DNA of 5,766 bases, taken from positions 1 through 5,766 of the forward strand of contig JAGXHC010000024.1 in the NCBI GenBank assembly GCA_024636405.1, in the 5' to 3' direction. The stretch comes from Sulfitobacter sp. Its GTDB lineage: Bacteria > Pseudomonadota > Alphaproteobacteria > Rhodobacterales > Rhodobacteraceae. The first letter of the stretch is position 1. The number at the start of each line of letters is the position of its first letter. The translations under genes were made by a program, and so were the position numbers. The notes under the pieces were generated by a model, which was given only the letters and a program-made list of their open reading frames with translations, was not told the DNA's origin and did not search any database. Shown in pieces: positions 1 through 5,761 of the stretch.

Positions 1-144
1 CCGCGACATTGGCGGGGGACCGCATTGGTTGGCGGGCATATATTTGGCGTGGCCTTTTATGGGCCTGATGGCGGTCGCGCAACCACAAGCGAAGGCCGGG
101 ACGTGGTGGGCGATCTGATCCGACGCAGCGCCGCTGCGTCCTGA
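1..144 (+). CDS. Probable 3' end of a plus-strand gene, function unknown, frame uncertain
   Basis: The 5' part lies outside the window. Frame 1 is open from the edge to TGA at 142-144 (47 residues) and ends in a glycine-rich segment (TALVGGHIFGVAFYGPDGG) followed by a charged, helix-like tail (GRDVVGDLIRRSAAAS). About half of its codons begin with G, as is usual for coding DNA. Frame 2 is a real alternative: it is open to TGA at 116-118, encodes a more hydrophobic, tryptophan-containing tail (HWLAGIYLAWPFMGLMAV), has GC-richer third positions, and would place the inverted repeat at 122-140 just after its stop. I prefer frame 1 only weakly. The complementary strand is also open here, with a less protein-like translation. 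I recognise no family in any frame. Confidence 0.38.
   Translation, partial: PRHWRGTALVGGHIFGVAFYGPDGGRATTSEGRDVVGDLIRRSAAAS
122..140 (+). terminator. Perfect inverted repeat, possible weak terminator
   Basis: GACGCAGCG at 122-130 is the exact reverse complement of CGCTGCGTC at 132-140, with one base between. As RNA it would fold as about 7 bp with a 5-nt loop. It is followed by a modest T-rich stretch (CTGATTGTTT), weaker than a canonical U-tract. It lies at the end of the truncated upstream gene: inside its last codons if frame 1 is right, or immediately downstream of the stop if frame 2 is right. It could equally be a protein-binding palindrome. Confidence 0.35.
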
Positions 145-257
145 TTGTTTCCAAATTCGCAACATGCCAGCCACACAGGTTGCAATTGTCGCCAATTTAT
201 TTGAATGAAACCTTTGGCGTGGATAAGGTGCCTTGAAACACGGGACCAAAATAGAAT

Positions 258-1031
258 ATGGCCAAATTCGGCATCGATTTTCTGCCCAAGACCTCATTTG
301 ATCGTACCTTACGACGGTGGGCGCGTGCTGTTCGGCAGGCGGACGTGGCAGAGCTTCCTGTCCTGCGGCGGCAGCGCAATCATGCCCGCAAGCTGAAATC
401 CTATCTCGACCGGCTGATTCATACAGCCGATGAACGGCTGGCGTTGCCCATGATCGGGTCCACCCTGTTTCCAAAACCCCACAATGCTGATTGGGCGTGG
501 CGGCCGGAACTGTGGCGCGGGCCACTGCCAACGCCGGGGATATCATCCGTTGCGACCAAATCCATGCTTGGGAATGAAGTCACCCTGTTTCACGATTGCG
601 CCTTTTCCGAACTGACCCTGCGCCAGTTGCGCAACCTGCGCGAAGAAGACTTGGCGCCTTATGGTTTGCGTTTGGACGTTTTCAAATTCGATGGGTCATT
701 CCTGTCACTGGTCGTGGACCTGCCCGATGACGGTGTGAAAGGTCTCAAGCGGACGCACCTGCTGCGCATGGACGCCATTGTGGAAATGGAAATGCCGCTG
801 GAAATTTTTGCCCGTCTTAATATCCGCCACGGTCCCAACACTGAACAGATCGTGCGCGAGCTTCCTCTGAATGAGGAAAATATACGGGTCGAGTTCGATT
901 TGGCCTATTCCAACCTGAACGAAAAACGCGTCGAACGGGCTTGGATCGATCTGATATTTGAGGGCCCGCAGATGAATCAGGTCATTCTTCGCGATCTGAC
1001 ATTTTCACGCAGGCCACGCGCCCAGTTGTAG
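258..1031 (+). CDS. DUF6478-like protein of unknown function
   Basis: This encodes a 257-residue protein that I believe belongs to the DUF6478 family, recalled as a Rhodobacteraceae family of about this length; the match is from memory and no function is known. There is no signal peptide or membrane segment, so it is probably cytoplasmic. Residues 1-60 are basic and probably helical (many Arg/Lys, around SFDRTLRRWARAVRQ and HARKLKSYLDRLI). Residues 105-255 look beta-rich and read like the conserved core, with LFHDC near 110, LRLDVFKFDGSFLSLVVDLP around 137-156, a PLEIFARLNIRHGPNTEQ segment near 180-197, and a WIDLIFEGPQMN then LRDL ending. The start is fixed upstream by an in-frame TAG at 252-254. 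No strong Shine-Dalgarno sequence precedes ATG 258, only weak purine-rich bases. It is followed 11 nt later by a second gene with which it is probably cotranscribed. Confidence 0.85.
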   Translation: MAKFGIDFLPKTSFDRTLRRWARAVRQADVAELPVLRRQRNHARKLKSYLDRLIHTADERLALPMIGSTLFPKPHNADWAWRPELWRGPLPTPGISSVATKSMLGNEVTLFHDCAFSELTLRQLRNLREEDLAPYGLRLDVFKFDGSFLSLVVDLPDDGVKGLKRTHLLRMDAIVEMEMPLEIFARLNIRHGPNTEQIVRELPLNEENIRVEFDLAYSNLNEKRVERAWIDLIFEGPQMNQVILRDLTFSRRPRAQL

Positions 1032-1034
1032 GAG
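1029..1034 (+). promoter_or_regulatory. Ribosome binding site overlapping the upstream stop codon
   Basis: TAGGAG combines the TAG stop of the DUF6478-like gene (1029-1031) with a GGAG Shine-Dalgarno core (1031-1034), 8 nt before ATG 1043. Ribosomes finishing the first gene are thus placed directly on the start site of the second, which suggests translational coupling. It also supports ATG 1043 as the start. Confidence 0.7.
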
Positions 1035-1042
1035 TCCCGTGC

Positions 1043-1414
1043 ATGAGCACGCTGAAGCTGACCAAGACGAAGATGAAACAGGGTGTCTGGCAGGGGATTG
1101 TCACACAGACCGGCAGCGGCGTTCCCGTCATCGACGTTACCCATGTCGGCATCACGATTCCCGGCGTAGAGCTGACCCACAATGAAAGCGCGGGACATTG
1201 GCTTTTGTCGATCCCGATACCTGCGGACGCGATCACCGACGGGGTGCAGACGCTGCTGATCACTGACAAGGCGGCTGGCGCCAAGATCGGGCATATATCA
1301 CTGATCGCCGGCGAGCCGTTGATGGACGACGTGCGCGCGGAATTGGATCTGTTGCGGGCGGAACTGGACATGCTCAAGCGCGCCTTTCGGCGGCATTGCC
1401 TCGAAACCAGCTGA
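1043..1414 (+). CDS. Uncharacterised small protein with beta-rich body and C-terminal coiled coil
   Basis: This encodes a 123-residue protein that I cannot assign to a named family, though similar C-termini seem familiar from Rhodobacteraceae hypothetical proteins. Residues 1-92 alternate short hydrophobic strands with glycines and turns (GVWQGIV, VPVIDVTHVGITIPGVEL, HWLLSIPIP, QTLLITDKAAG, KIGHISLIAG), suggesting a small beta-sandwich or barrel. Residues 94-115 form a clean heptad pattern with hydrophobic a/d positions M94, V97, L101, L104, L108, L111 and F115, followed by a basic RAFRRH segment, so oligomerisation is likely. There is no signal peptide or membrane span. Its ribosome binding site overlaps the stop codon of the gene before it, so the two are probably made together and may interact (inference). 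Codon use resembles its neighbours. The reading frame is well supported, the function is not. Confidence 0.8.
   Translation: MSTLKLTKTKMKQGVWQGIVTQTGSGVPVIDVTHVGITIPGVELTHNESAGHWLLSIPIPADAITDGVQTLLITDKAAGAKIGHISLIAGEPLMDDVRAELDLLRAELDMLKRAFRRHCLETS
1334..1375 (+). repeat. Tandem 21-nt imperfect repeat encoding two coiled-coil heptads
   Basis: Two adjacent 21-nt units (1334-1354 and 1355-1375) encode RAELDLL and RAELDML, residues 98-104 and 105-111 of the 123-residue protein. They differ at a few mostly synonymous positions plus Leu/Met. This looks like an in-frame duplication of one heptad that has drifted, or strong selection on the coiled coil. Confidence 0.6.
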
Positions 1415-1423
1415 AAACCGCAT

Positions 1424-1444
1424 ACCGCTCTGGTTGCGAGCGGT
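1424..1444. other. Hairpin 3' of the plus-strand pair, no U-tract
   Basis: ACCGCTC (1424-1430) pairs perfectly with GAGCGGT (1438-1444) around a 7-nt loop, starting 10 nt after the stop of the 123-residue protein gene. No T-run follows on either strand, so alone it is not a canonical intrinsic terminator. It may protect the mRNA 3' end or act as an accessory stem before the main terminator at 1468-1494. Confidence 0.45.
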
Positions 1445-1467
1445 GGATTATCGACATGCGTGACAAA

Positions 1468-1494
1468 AAAGGCCCGCTAGTTTGGCGGGCCTTT
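1468..1494. terminator. Strong bidirectional intrinsic terminator between convergent operons
   Basis: AAAGGCCCGC (1468-1477) pairs perfectly with GCGGGCCTTT (1485-1494) around a 7-nt loop. The A-run at 1465-1470 gives a minus-strand transcript six consecutive U residues at the end of the stem, a canonical rho-independent terminator for the gpmI-envC-ctpA operon, about 30 nt after the ctpA stop. The plus-strand transcript gets only three U residues followed by AUCG, so it should terminate the upstream pair less efficiently. Confidence 0.88.
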
Positions 1495-1522
1495 ATCGTG
1501 ATTTATGGGTAACGCTTGGGCG

Positions 1523-2872
1523 CTATTCCTTTGGACCCAGCGCCGACAGACCCTTGAGAATGTCGATGGCATAGGCCAGTTGGTAATCCTCTTCCCGCAG
1601 GTCGGCGGCTTTTTGTGCGTCTTCGCGGTCTTTTTCAATCAGCTTGATCTCGTCCTCGGTCAGGCTGTCATTGTTAAGGCTACCGCGAAGATCCGCCTCA
1701 GAACGTAGCGGACGGGCCAATGTGGCGTCCTCTTCGTCCTCTTTTGGCTTGTTTGGTGGCTGCTGCACGATGATGTCGGGGCTGACGCCCAGCGCCTGAA
1801 TCGACCTTCCCGACGGGGTATAGTACCGCGCCGTGGTCAGCCGCATCGCGCCGTCGCCACGCAGGGGCATAACGGTTTGCACCGATCCTTTGCCAAAGGA
1901 TTTGGTCCCTACGATGATCGCGCGGCGGTGATCCTGCAAAGCACCTGCAACAATCTCAGACGCCGAAGCGGAGCCGCCATTGATCAGTACTACAATCGGC
2001 TTGCCCATCGACAGATCACCCGGTTTAGCATTGATCCGGTCACCATCCGCAGGATCACGGCCCCGCGTGCTGACTATTTCACCTTCCTCCAGGAAGGCAT
2101 CCGATACCGCGATTGCCTGATTCAGCAGCCCGCCGGGATTGTTACGCAGATCCAGCACGATACCATTGATGTTTTCGATACCACCGGCGTCTTCGATCTG
2201 TTTGTCCAGACCTTCTTTCAACTTCGGATATGTCTGTTCGTTAAAGGTCGTGATCCGCAGCACTGCCGTCTGACCCTCGGTCCGGGCGCGCACGGCCGTC
2301 AGCTGAATAGTGTCGCGGATGATCGACACATCAAAGGGTTCCGCTTCGCCTTCACGCACAACGGTGATGACAATCTCCGATCCGACCGGCCCGCGCATCA
2401 ACTCCACCGCGTCGTCCAGCAACAGACCCAGCAGGCTTTCGCCATCAACATGGGTGATGAAATCGCCAGCTTCGATGCCCGCTTCTGCTGCGGGGGTGCC
2501 GTCGATGGGGGACACCACCTTGACGAAGCCATCCTCTTGCGTGACCTCGATCCCCAGACCGCCAAATTCGCCGCGCGTCTGTTCACGCATCTTGGAAGCG
2601 TCTTTGGGTGACAGATATGACGAATGTGGATCAAGTGACGTCAGCATGCCATTGATCGCAGCTTCGATCAGCTCGCCGGGATCGACCTCTTCGACGTATT
2701 GCGCACGGATGCGTTCAAAAATGTCCCCGAACAGATCAAGCTGTTCATAAACATTGCTGGTCTTGGCCGTTTCCTGCGCCAGCAACGGGCCGGCGATCTG
2801 TGTCGTGGCAATCACCCCCGCCAATGTACCGCCGAGCGCTGCCATCACGAATTTCTTCATCTTGCTATCCAT
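1523..2872 (-). CDS. ctpA: CtpA-type carboxyl-terminal processing protease (S41 family, PDZ)
   Basis: This is an exported serine protease that cleaves proteins near their C-termini in the periplasm; relatives control peptidoglycan hydrolases. A signal peptide covers residues 1 to about 32 (MKKFVMAALGG then a hydrophobic run, likely cut after LLA). The PDZ domain spans about 100-185 (GLGIEV, SPIDGTPAAEAGIEAGDFI), and the S41 core about 195-370. The catalytic Ser/Lys pair is visible: S303 in SASASEIVAGALQDH and K328 in FGKG, 25 residues apart as in characterised members, with E306 near the Ser. A charged tail follows (371-449). The length of 449 is normal. The start is ambiguous. ATG 2872 overlaps the envC-like stop by 8 nt and has AAGG directly against it, while the internal ATG at 2860 (MKKFV...) has AAGGA 11 nt upstream and begins like a normal signal peptide. 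I suspect 2860 is the true start. It is last in the operon, before a strong terminator. Confidence 0.96.
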   Translation of the reverse strand: MDSKMKKFVMAALGGTLAGVIATTQIAGPLLAQETAKTSNVYEQLDLFGDIFERIRAQYVEEVDPGELIEAAINGMLTSLDPHSSYLSPKDASKMREQTRGEFGGLGIEVTQEDGFVKVVSPIDGTPAAEAGIEAGDFITHVDGESLLGLLLDDAVELMRGPVGSEIVITVVREGEAEPFDVSIIRDTIQLTAVRARTEGQTAVLRITTFNEQTYPKLKEGLDKQIEDAGGIENINGIVLDLRNNPGGLLNQAIAVSDAFLEEGEIVSTRGRDPADGDRINAKPGDLSMGKPIVVLINGGSASASEIVAGALQDHRRAIIVGTKSFGKGSVQTVMPLRGDGAMRLTTARYYTPSGRSIQALGVSPDIIVQQPPNKPKEDEEDATLARPLRSEADLRGSLNNDSLTEDEIKLIEKDREDAQKAADLREEDYQLAYAIDILKGLSALGPKE

Positions 2873-3995
2873 CCTTGTCGGTGCGGAACCAATCGCTTGG
2901 GTCCTGTGGAGTGTTGTCTTGCCTGACTTCTATATAGAGCGTTTCCGAGCGTTCAGTGCCAGAGCCATCACCAATTGGTGACATCGCGCCGTCCAGTTCG
3001 CCCTGCGGGCCACCCATCAGCCCGATCGGGGTGCCCCCCGCAATCACCTGACCCGCCTGCCCGTAGACCGTATCCAACCCCGCCAGCACAAACAACGTGT
3101 CGACCTGGGGTTCCAGAATGACCACATTGCCAAGGTCGAGCAGTGGTCCGACATACCGGATTGTCGCTGCTGTCGGGCTGATCACAATGGCGCGGGGGCG
3201 TGTGGCCAGCACGATACCGGGGCGGGTCACGCCTGCCGCGTCGGTTTCGCCCGCGCGGCGCAGGATCAGACCCTGCACGGGCAATGCGATATCGCCCACC
3301 TGACCCTCAAGATTTACCGGCGCTGGTTCAATTTCGTCTGTGGAAATTTCGGCCAGTCCGCTTGCGAAACCGTCCAGCGTCTCCGTCGAGGCGATCAGTA
3401 TCGCGGTGCGCACGGGATCTTCTGTAAAGCGAAGCGGCAGATCGGTGCGGTTCGCCATTGCCTGATTCAGCTCCGTGCGCGCCCGTTGTATTTCTGTAAG
3501 ACCTTCTTGAAGTCGCAAAGCTGCGTCTGTCTGAAGGTCGCGGAGTGTCTGCACATCCTCCAGATCCTGCCGCAGCTTATCTGCACGGCTGTTCAGTGCC
3601 GGTGTCAGCTCAGCCAGCAGCATCCCGGCACGCGCGGTGCCCGTCGGTCCGTCCGGATGCAACAGCGAAACCGGCGATGGATCGCCCCCGATGGTCTGCA
3701 AAACACCCAGAAACTGCGCCACCTCGCCATCGCGTGATTGTAACCTGCGGCTGATCTGGGCCTCATTTATCGCCGCCTGCCGCAGACCGGCGCGCATCGC
3801 GCCCAGTCCGTGTTCAAACGCCTGAATGGTTTCGGTAAGGGCCTGTACCCGGTCACGCGCACCTTCTGCTCTGGTCAGCAATTCGCCAGCCGCCTCAAGC
3901 TCTTGCGCCGCGCGCCGCGCCTGGTCCGCAGTTTCAGATTGCGCAAACAGCAGCGACGGCACGACAAGGCACAAGGGCATCAACCAGCGCATCAT
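2865..3995 (-). CDS. envC: EnvC-like murein hydrolase activator with degenerate LytM (M23) domain
   Basis: This is a 376-residue secreted protein with EnvC architecture. A signal peptide covers residues 1 to about 18 (MMRWLMPLCLVVPSLLFA, then QS). A long Gln/Glu/Arg/Leu-rich coiled coil spans about 22-185, interrupted near 104-120 by a Pro/Gly-rich stretch. A LytM/M23-type domain spans about 230-370. M23 landmarks can be aligned by eye, but the zinc ligands are gone: the usual HxGxD site reads RPGIV (R258, V262), and the HxH-type site in LHFEIR reads LYIEVR (Y354). The fold signature remains (GNVVILEP, DTVYGQAGQVIAGGTPIGLMG, DPSDWF). By analogy with E. coli EnvC, also a degenerate LytM factor, it should activate an N-acetylmuramoyl-L-alanine amidase in septal peptidoglycan splitting instead of cutting itself (inference). 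Its ATG overlaps the gpmI stop by 4 nt (ATGA), and a second ATG follows directly. An AGGAAAG tract lies about 11 nt upstream of the first ATG. Confidence 0.92.
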   Translation of the reverse strand: MMRWLMPLCLVVPSLLFAQSETADQARRAAQELEAAGELLTRAEGARDRVQALTETIQAFEHGLGAMRAGLRQAAINEAQISRRLQSRDGEVAQFLGVLQTIGGDPSPVSLLHPDGPTGTARAGMLLAELTPALNSRADKLRQDLEDVQTLRDLQTDAALRLQEGLTEIQRARTELNQAMANRTDLPLRFTEDPVRTAILIASTETLDGFASGLAEISTDEIEPAPVNLEGQVGDIALPVQGLILRRAGETDAAGVTRPGIVLATRPRAIVISPTAATIRYVGPLLDLGNVVILEPQVDTLFVLAGLDTVYGQAGQVIAGGTPIGLMGGPQGELDGAMSPIGDGSGTERSETLYIEVRQDNTPQDPSDWFRTDKDG

Positions 3996-5536
3996 TCCAG
4001 CAGGCTCTTTCCTGTCATTTCATCGGGCTGCGGCAGGTCCATCAGCTCCAGCAACGTCGGCGCCAGGTCCGCAAGCCGGCCGTTGCGCAGGCGCGTTCCC
4101 GGTCGGGCGCCCAAGACTGCCACCGGCACCGGGTTAAGGGTATGCGCCGTGTGTGGCCCCCCGGTTTCAGGGTCGATCATCATTTCACAATTGCCGTGAT
4201 CCGCAGTCAGCACCATTGCACCACTGGCCATTTTCAGCGCTGCGACCACTTTGCCCAGACCTTCGTCCACGGCTTCGCAGGCGGCGATGGCGGCGTTCAG
4301 ATCTCCGGTATGGCCCACCATGTCGGGATTGGCATAGTTCACCACGATCAGATCATACCCCGCTTCGATTGCCTGCACGAAATGCTCGGTCACCTCGTCT
4401 GCCGACATTTCGGGCTGCAAATCATAGGTCGCCACATCGGGGGATCGCGGCATAAAGCGGTCCTCGCCAATCTCGGGGGTTTCCTGACCGCCATTAAGAA
4501 AGAAGGTCACATGCGGATATTTTTCGGTTTCGGCCAGACGGAACTGGCGCAATCCCTGTTTGGCCACCCAGGCACCCAGCGCATTTTCAATCAGAGGCTT
4601 GGGATACATCGTGGTCATGAAGGTTTCGTGTACTTCGGAATAGGGCGCCATGCCCATCAGCGCAGCCCAATCGGGACGGTTGCCCGTGTCAAATTCATCA
4701 AAGCCCGGCGCGCCGACTGCCGCCATGATCTCGCGGGCGCGGTCGGCGCGGAAATTGAGGCAGAACATGCCATCGCCTTCCTTTGCCCCATCAAAGCCTG
4801 CAATCAAAGTGGGCGCGATGAATTCGTCATGCTCGCCCCGGTCATAGGCTTGCGTCACTGCGTTGTGCGCGCTTTGTGCCGTTTCGCCAACGCCGCTCAC
4901 AATTGCGCGATACGCGCGTGCCACGCGATCCCAACGGTTGTCACGGTCCATCGCAAAGTAGCGCCCTGTCACGGTCCCGATATGCACGTTGGTCGGCAGC
5001 CCCGCCTGAAGCGTTTCAAGAAACCCAAGCGCCGACCGCTGCCCGACGTCGCGCCCATCGGTCAGCGCGTGGATCACCACGGGCACACCCGCATTATCCA
5101 ATGCCTTTGCGGCGGCAATCATGTGGCTCAGGTGGCCGTGCACGCCACCGTCCGACGCCAGCCCCAGAAGATGCGCAGTGCCGTGGGTCTCTTTTAGCCT
5201 TGCGATAAAATCTGTCAGGCGCGGGTTCTCAAGGAAACTGCCGTCCTCAATGGCCAGATCGATCTGGCCCAGATCCATCGCCACCACGCGCCCGGCACCA
5301 ATGTTGGTGTGGCCGACTTCGGAATTTCCCATTTGCCCGCGCGGCAGCCCGACATCGGGGCCATGCGTGATCAATGTGGCATGCGGACAGTCCGCCATGA
5401 TCGCGTCGAAATGCGGTGTTTTGGCCAGCAGGGGCGCGTTGCCGTCACGCGCTGCGCGTTGGCCCCATCCGTCAAGGATGCACAAAACCACTGGTTTGGG
5501 CGCGCTCATGCTGCTCTTGGCTCCGCTTCGGGTCAC
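3992..5536 (-). CDS. gpmI: 2,3-bisphosphoglycerate-independent phosphoglycerate mutase
   Basis: This cytoplasmic enzyme interconverts 3-phosphoglycerate and 2-phosphoglycerate in glycolysis and gluconeogenesis, using two divalent metals (typically Mn) and a phosphoserine intermediate. All expected ligands are present. In numbering from the GTG they are D22 in CILDGWG, the nucleophile S72 in GNSEVGHTNIG, D405 and H409 in NPDMVGHTGD, D446 and H447 in TADHGN, and H465 in HTAHT. Substrate-binding motifs are also clear: SDGGVHGH, DGRD, GRYFAMDRD, NFRADRARE and EKYPHVTFFLNGG. The 514 residues are intact and full length. The listed start is GTG at 5536, with AAGGG 9 nt upstream. ATG at 5509 gives MSAPKPVVLCILDGWG, a 505-residue protein closer to the usual family N-terminus and, in my view, the more likely start. 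It is the first gene of the operon and overlaps the envC-like gene by 4 nt. Confidence 0.98.
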   Translation of the reverse strand: MTRSGAKSSMSAPKPVVLCILDGWGQRAARDGNAPLLAKTPHFDAIMADCPHATLITHGPDVGLPRGQMGNSEVGHTNIGAGRVVAMDLGQIDLAIEDGSFLENPRLTDFIARLKETHGTAHLLGLASDGGVHGHLSHMIAAAKALDNAGVPVVIHALTDGRDVGQRSALGFLETLQAGLPTNVHIGTVTGRYFAMDRDNRWDRVARAYRAIVSGVGETAQSAHNAVTQAYDRGEHDEFIAPTLIAGFDGAKEGDGMFCLNFRADRAREIMAAVGAPGFDEFDTGNRPDWAALMGMAPYSEVHETFMTTMYPKPLIENALGAWVAKQGLRQFRLAETEKYPHVTFFLNGGQETPEIGEDRFMPRSPDVATYDLQPEMSADEVTEHFVQAIEAGYDLIVVNYANPDMVGHTGDLNAAIAACEAVDEGLGKVVAALKMASGAMVLTADHGNCEMMIDPETGGPHTAHTLNPVPVAVLGARPGTRLRNGRLADLAPTLLELMDLPQPDEMTGKSLLE

Positions 5537-5588
5537 TGTTTTGCGCCCTTTTAACTGTTGCGAGGGGCAGGGTGAACCACTTTCGGCG

Positions 5589-5719
5589 TAACAAGGGACA
5601 ATGCGCAGAAAATGGTTTGGCGCCGATCACCTTTGATCAGCACGCAGCGCCGAAAACGGTCCGCCATGATGCACCGCGCCGGGACTTGCCCTGCGGGCGT
5701 GCTTTGGTCATAACAAGGG
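5589..5719 (+). repeat. Two copies of the 9-mer TAACAAGGG
   Basis: TAACAAGGG occurs at 5589-5597 and again at 5711-5719, both in the divergent intergenic region. The right copy overlaps the candidate -10 element of the rightward promoter. Spacing between copies is 122 bp. It may be a regulator half-site pair or chance; the sequence alone does not decide. Confidence 0.25.
5686..5714 (+). promoter_or_regulatory. Candidate sigma-70-type promoter for the gene starting at 5762
   Basis: TTGCCC (5686-5691) and CATAAC (5709-5714) are separated by exactly 17 bp, and each matches 4 of 6 consensus positions. Transcription would begin near 5721, giving a leader of about 40 nt. A short inverted repeat GCCC-TGC-GGGC (5688-5698) overlaps the -35 element and spacer and could be an operator. 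I found no equally good promoter reading leftward into gpmI. Confidence 0.4.
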
Positions 5720-5750
5720 CCTGAAACGCCCCTGACCCGCCATTCATCCC

Positions 5751-5755
5751 AAGGA
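5751..5755 (+). promoter_or_regulatory. Ribosome binding site for the plus-strand gene at 5762
   Basis: AAGGA ends 6 nt before ATG 5762, a standard Shine-Dalgarno sequence and spacing. It is the main reason to believe a gene begins at the window's right edge. Confidence 0.6.
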
Positions 5756-5761
5756 CAGCCC

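Noticed and set aside
145..257. Possible promoter for the DUF6478-like gene (TTGCAA at 180-185, AT-rich stretch to 210)
   Set aside because: No -10 element at 16-18 bp matches well enough (GAATGA or nearby). TAGAAT at 252-257 is too close to the ATG and wrongly spaced from TTGAAA at 233-238.
205..396. 63-residue plus-strand frame and 60-residue minus-strand frame around the start of the DUF6478-like gene
   Set aside because: Both overlap the better supported gene at 258, and neither shows protein-like composition.
982..1377. Minus-strand open frames (105 and 131 residues) opposite the 123-residue protein
   Set aside because: Ser/Thr/Cys- or Arg/Asp-rich translations without recognisable features. 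The plus-strand gene has a good Shine-Dalgarno and coherent protein features.
1877..2611. 244-residue open frame on the plus strand, antisense to ctpA
   Set aside because: It lies wholly inside the ctpA PDZ and catalytic region, has atypical composition (many His, Arg, Gln, Cys) and no ribosome binding context I could support.
4142..5197. 351-residue open frame on the plus strand, antisense to gpmI
   Set aside because: gpmI is complete with all catalytic motifs on the other strand. The antisense translation is His/Cys/Arg-rich with no domain, typical of a shadow frame in GC-rich DNA.
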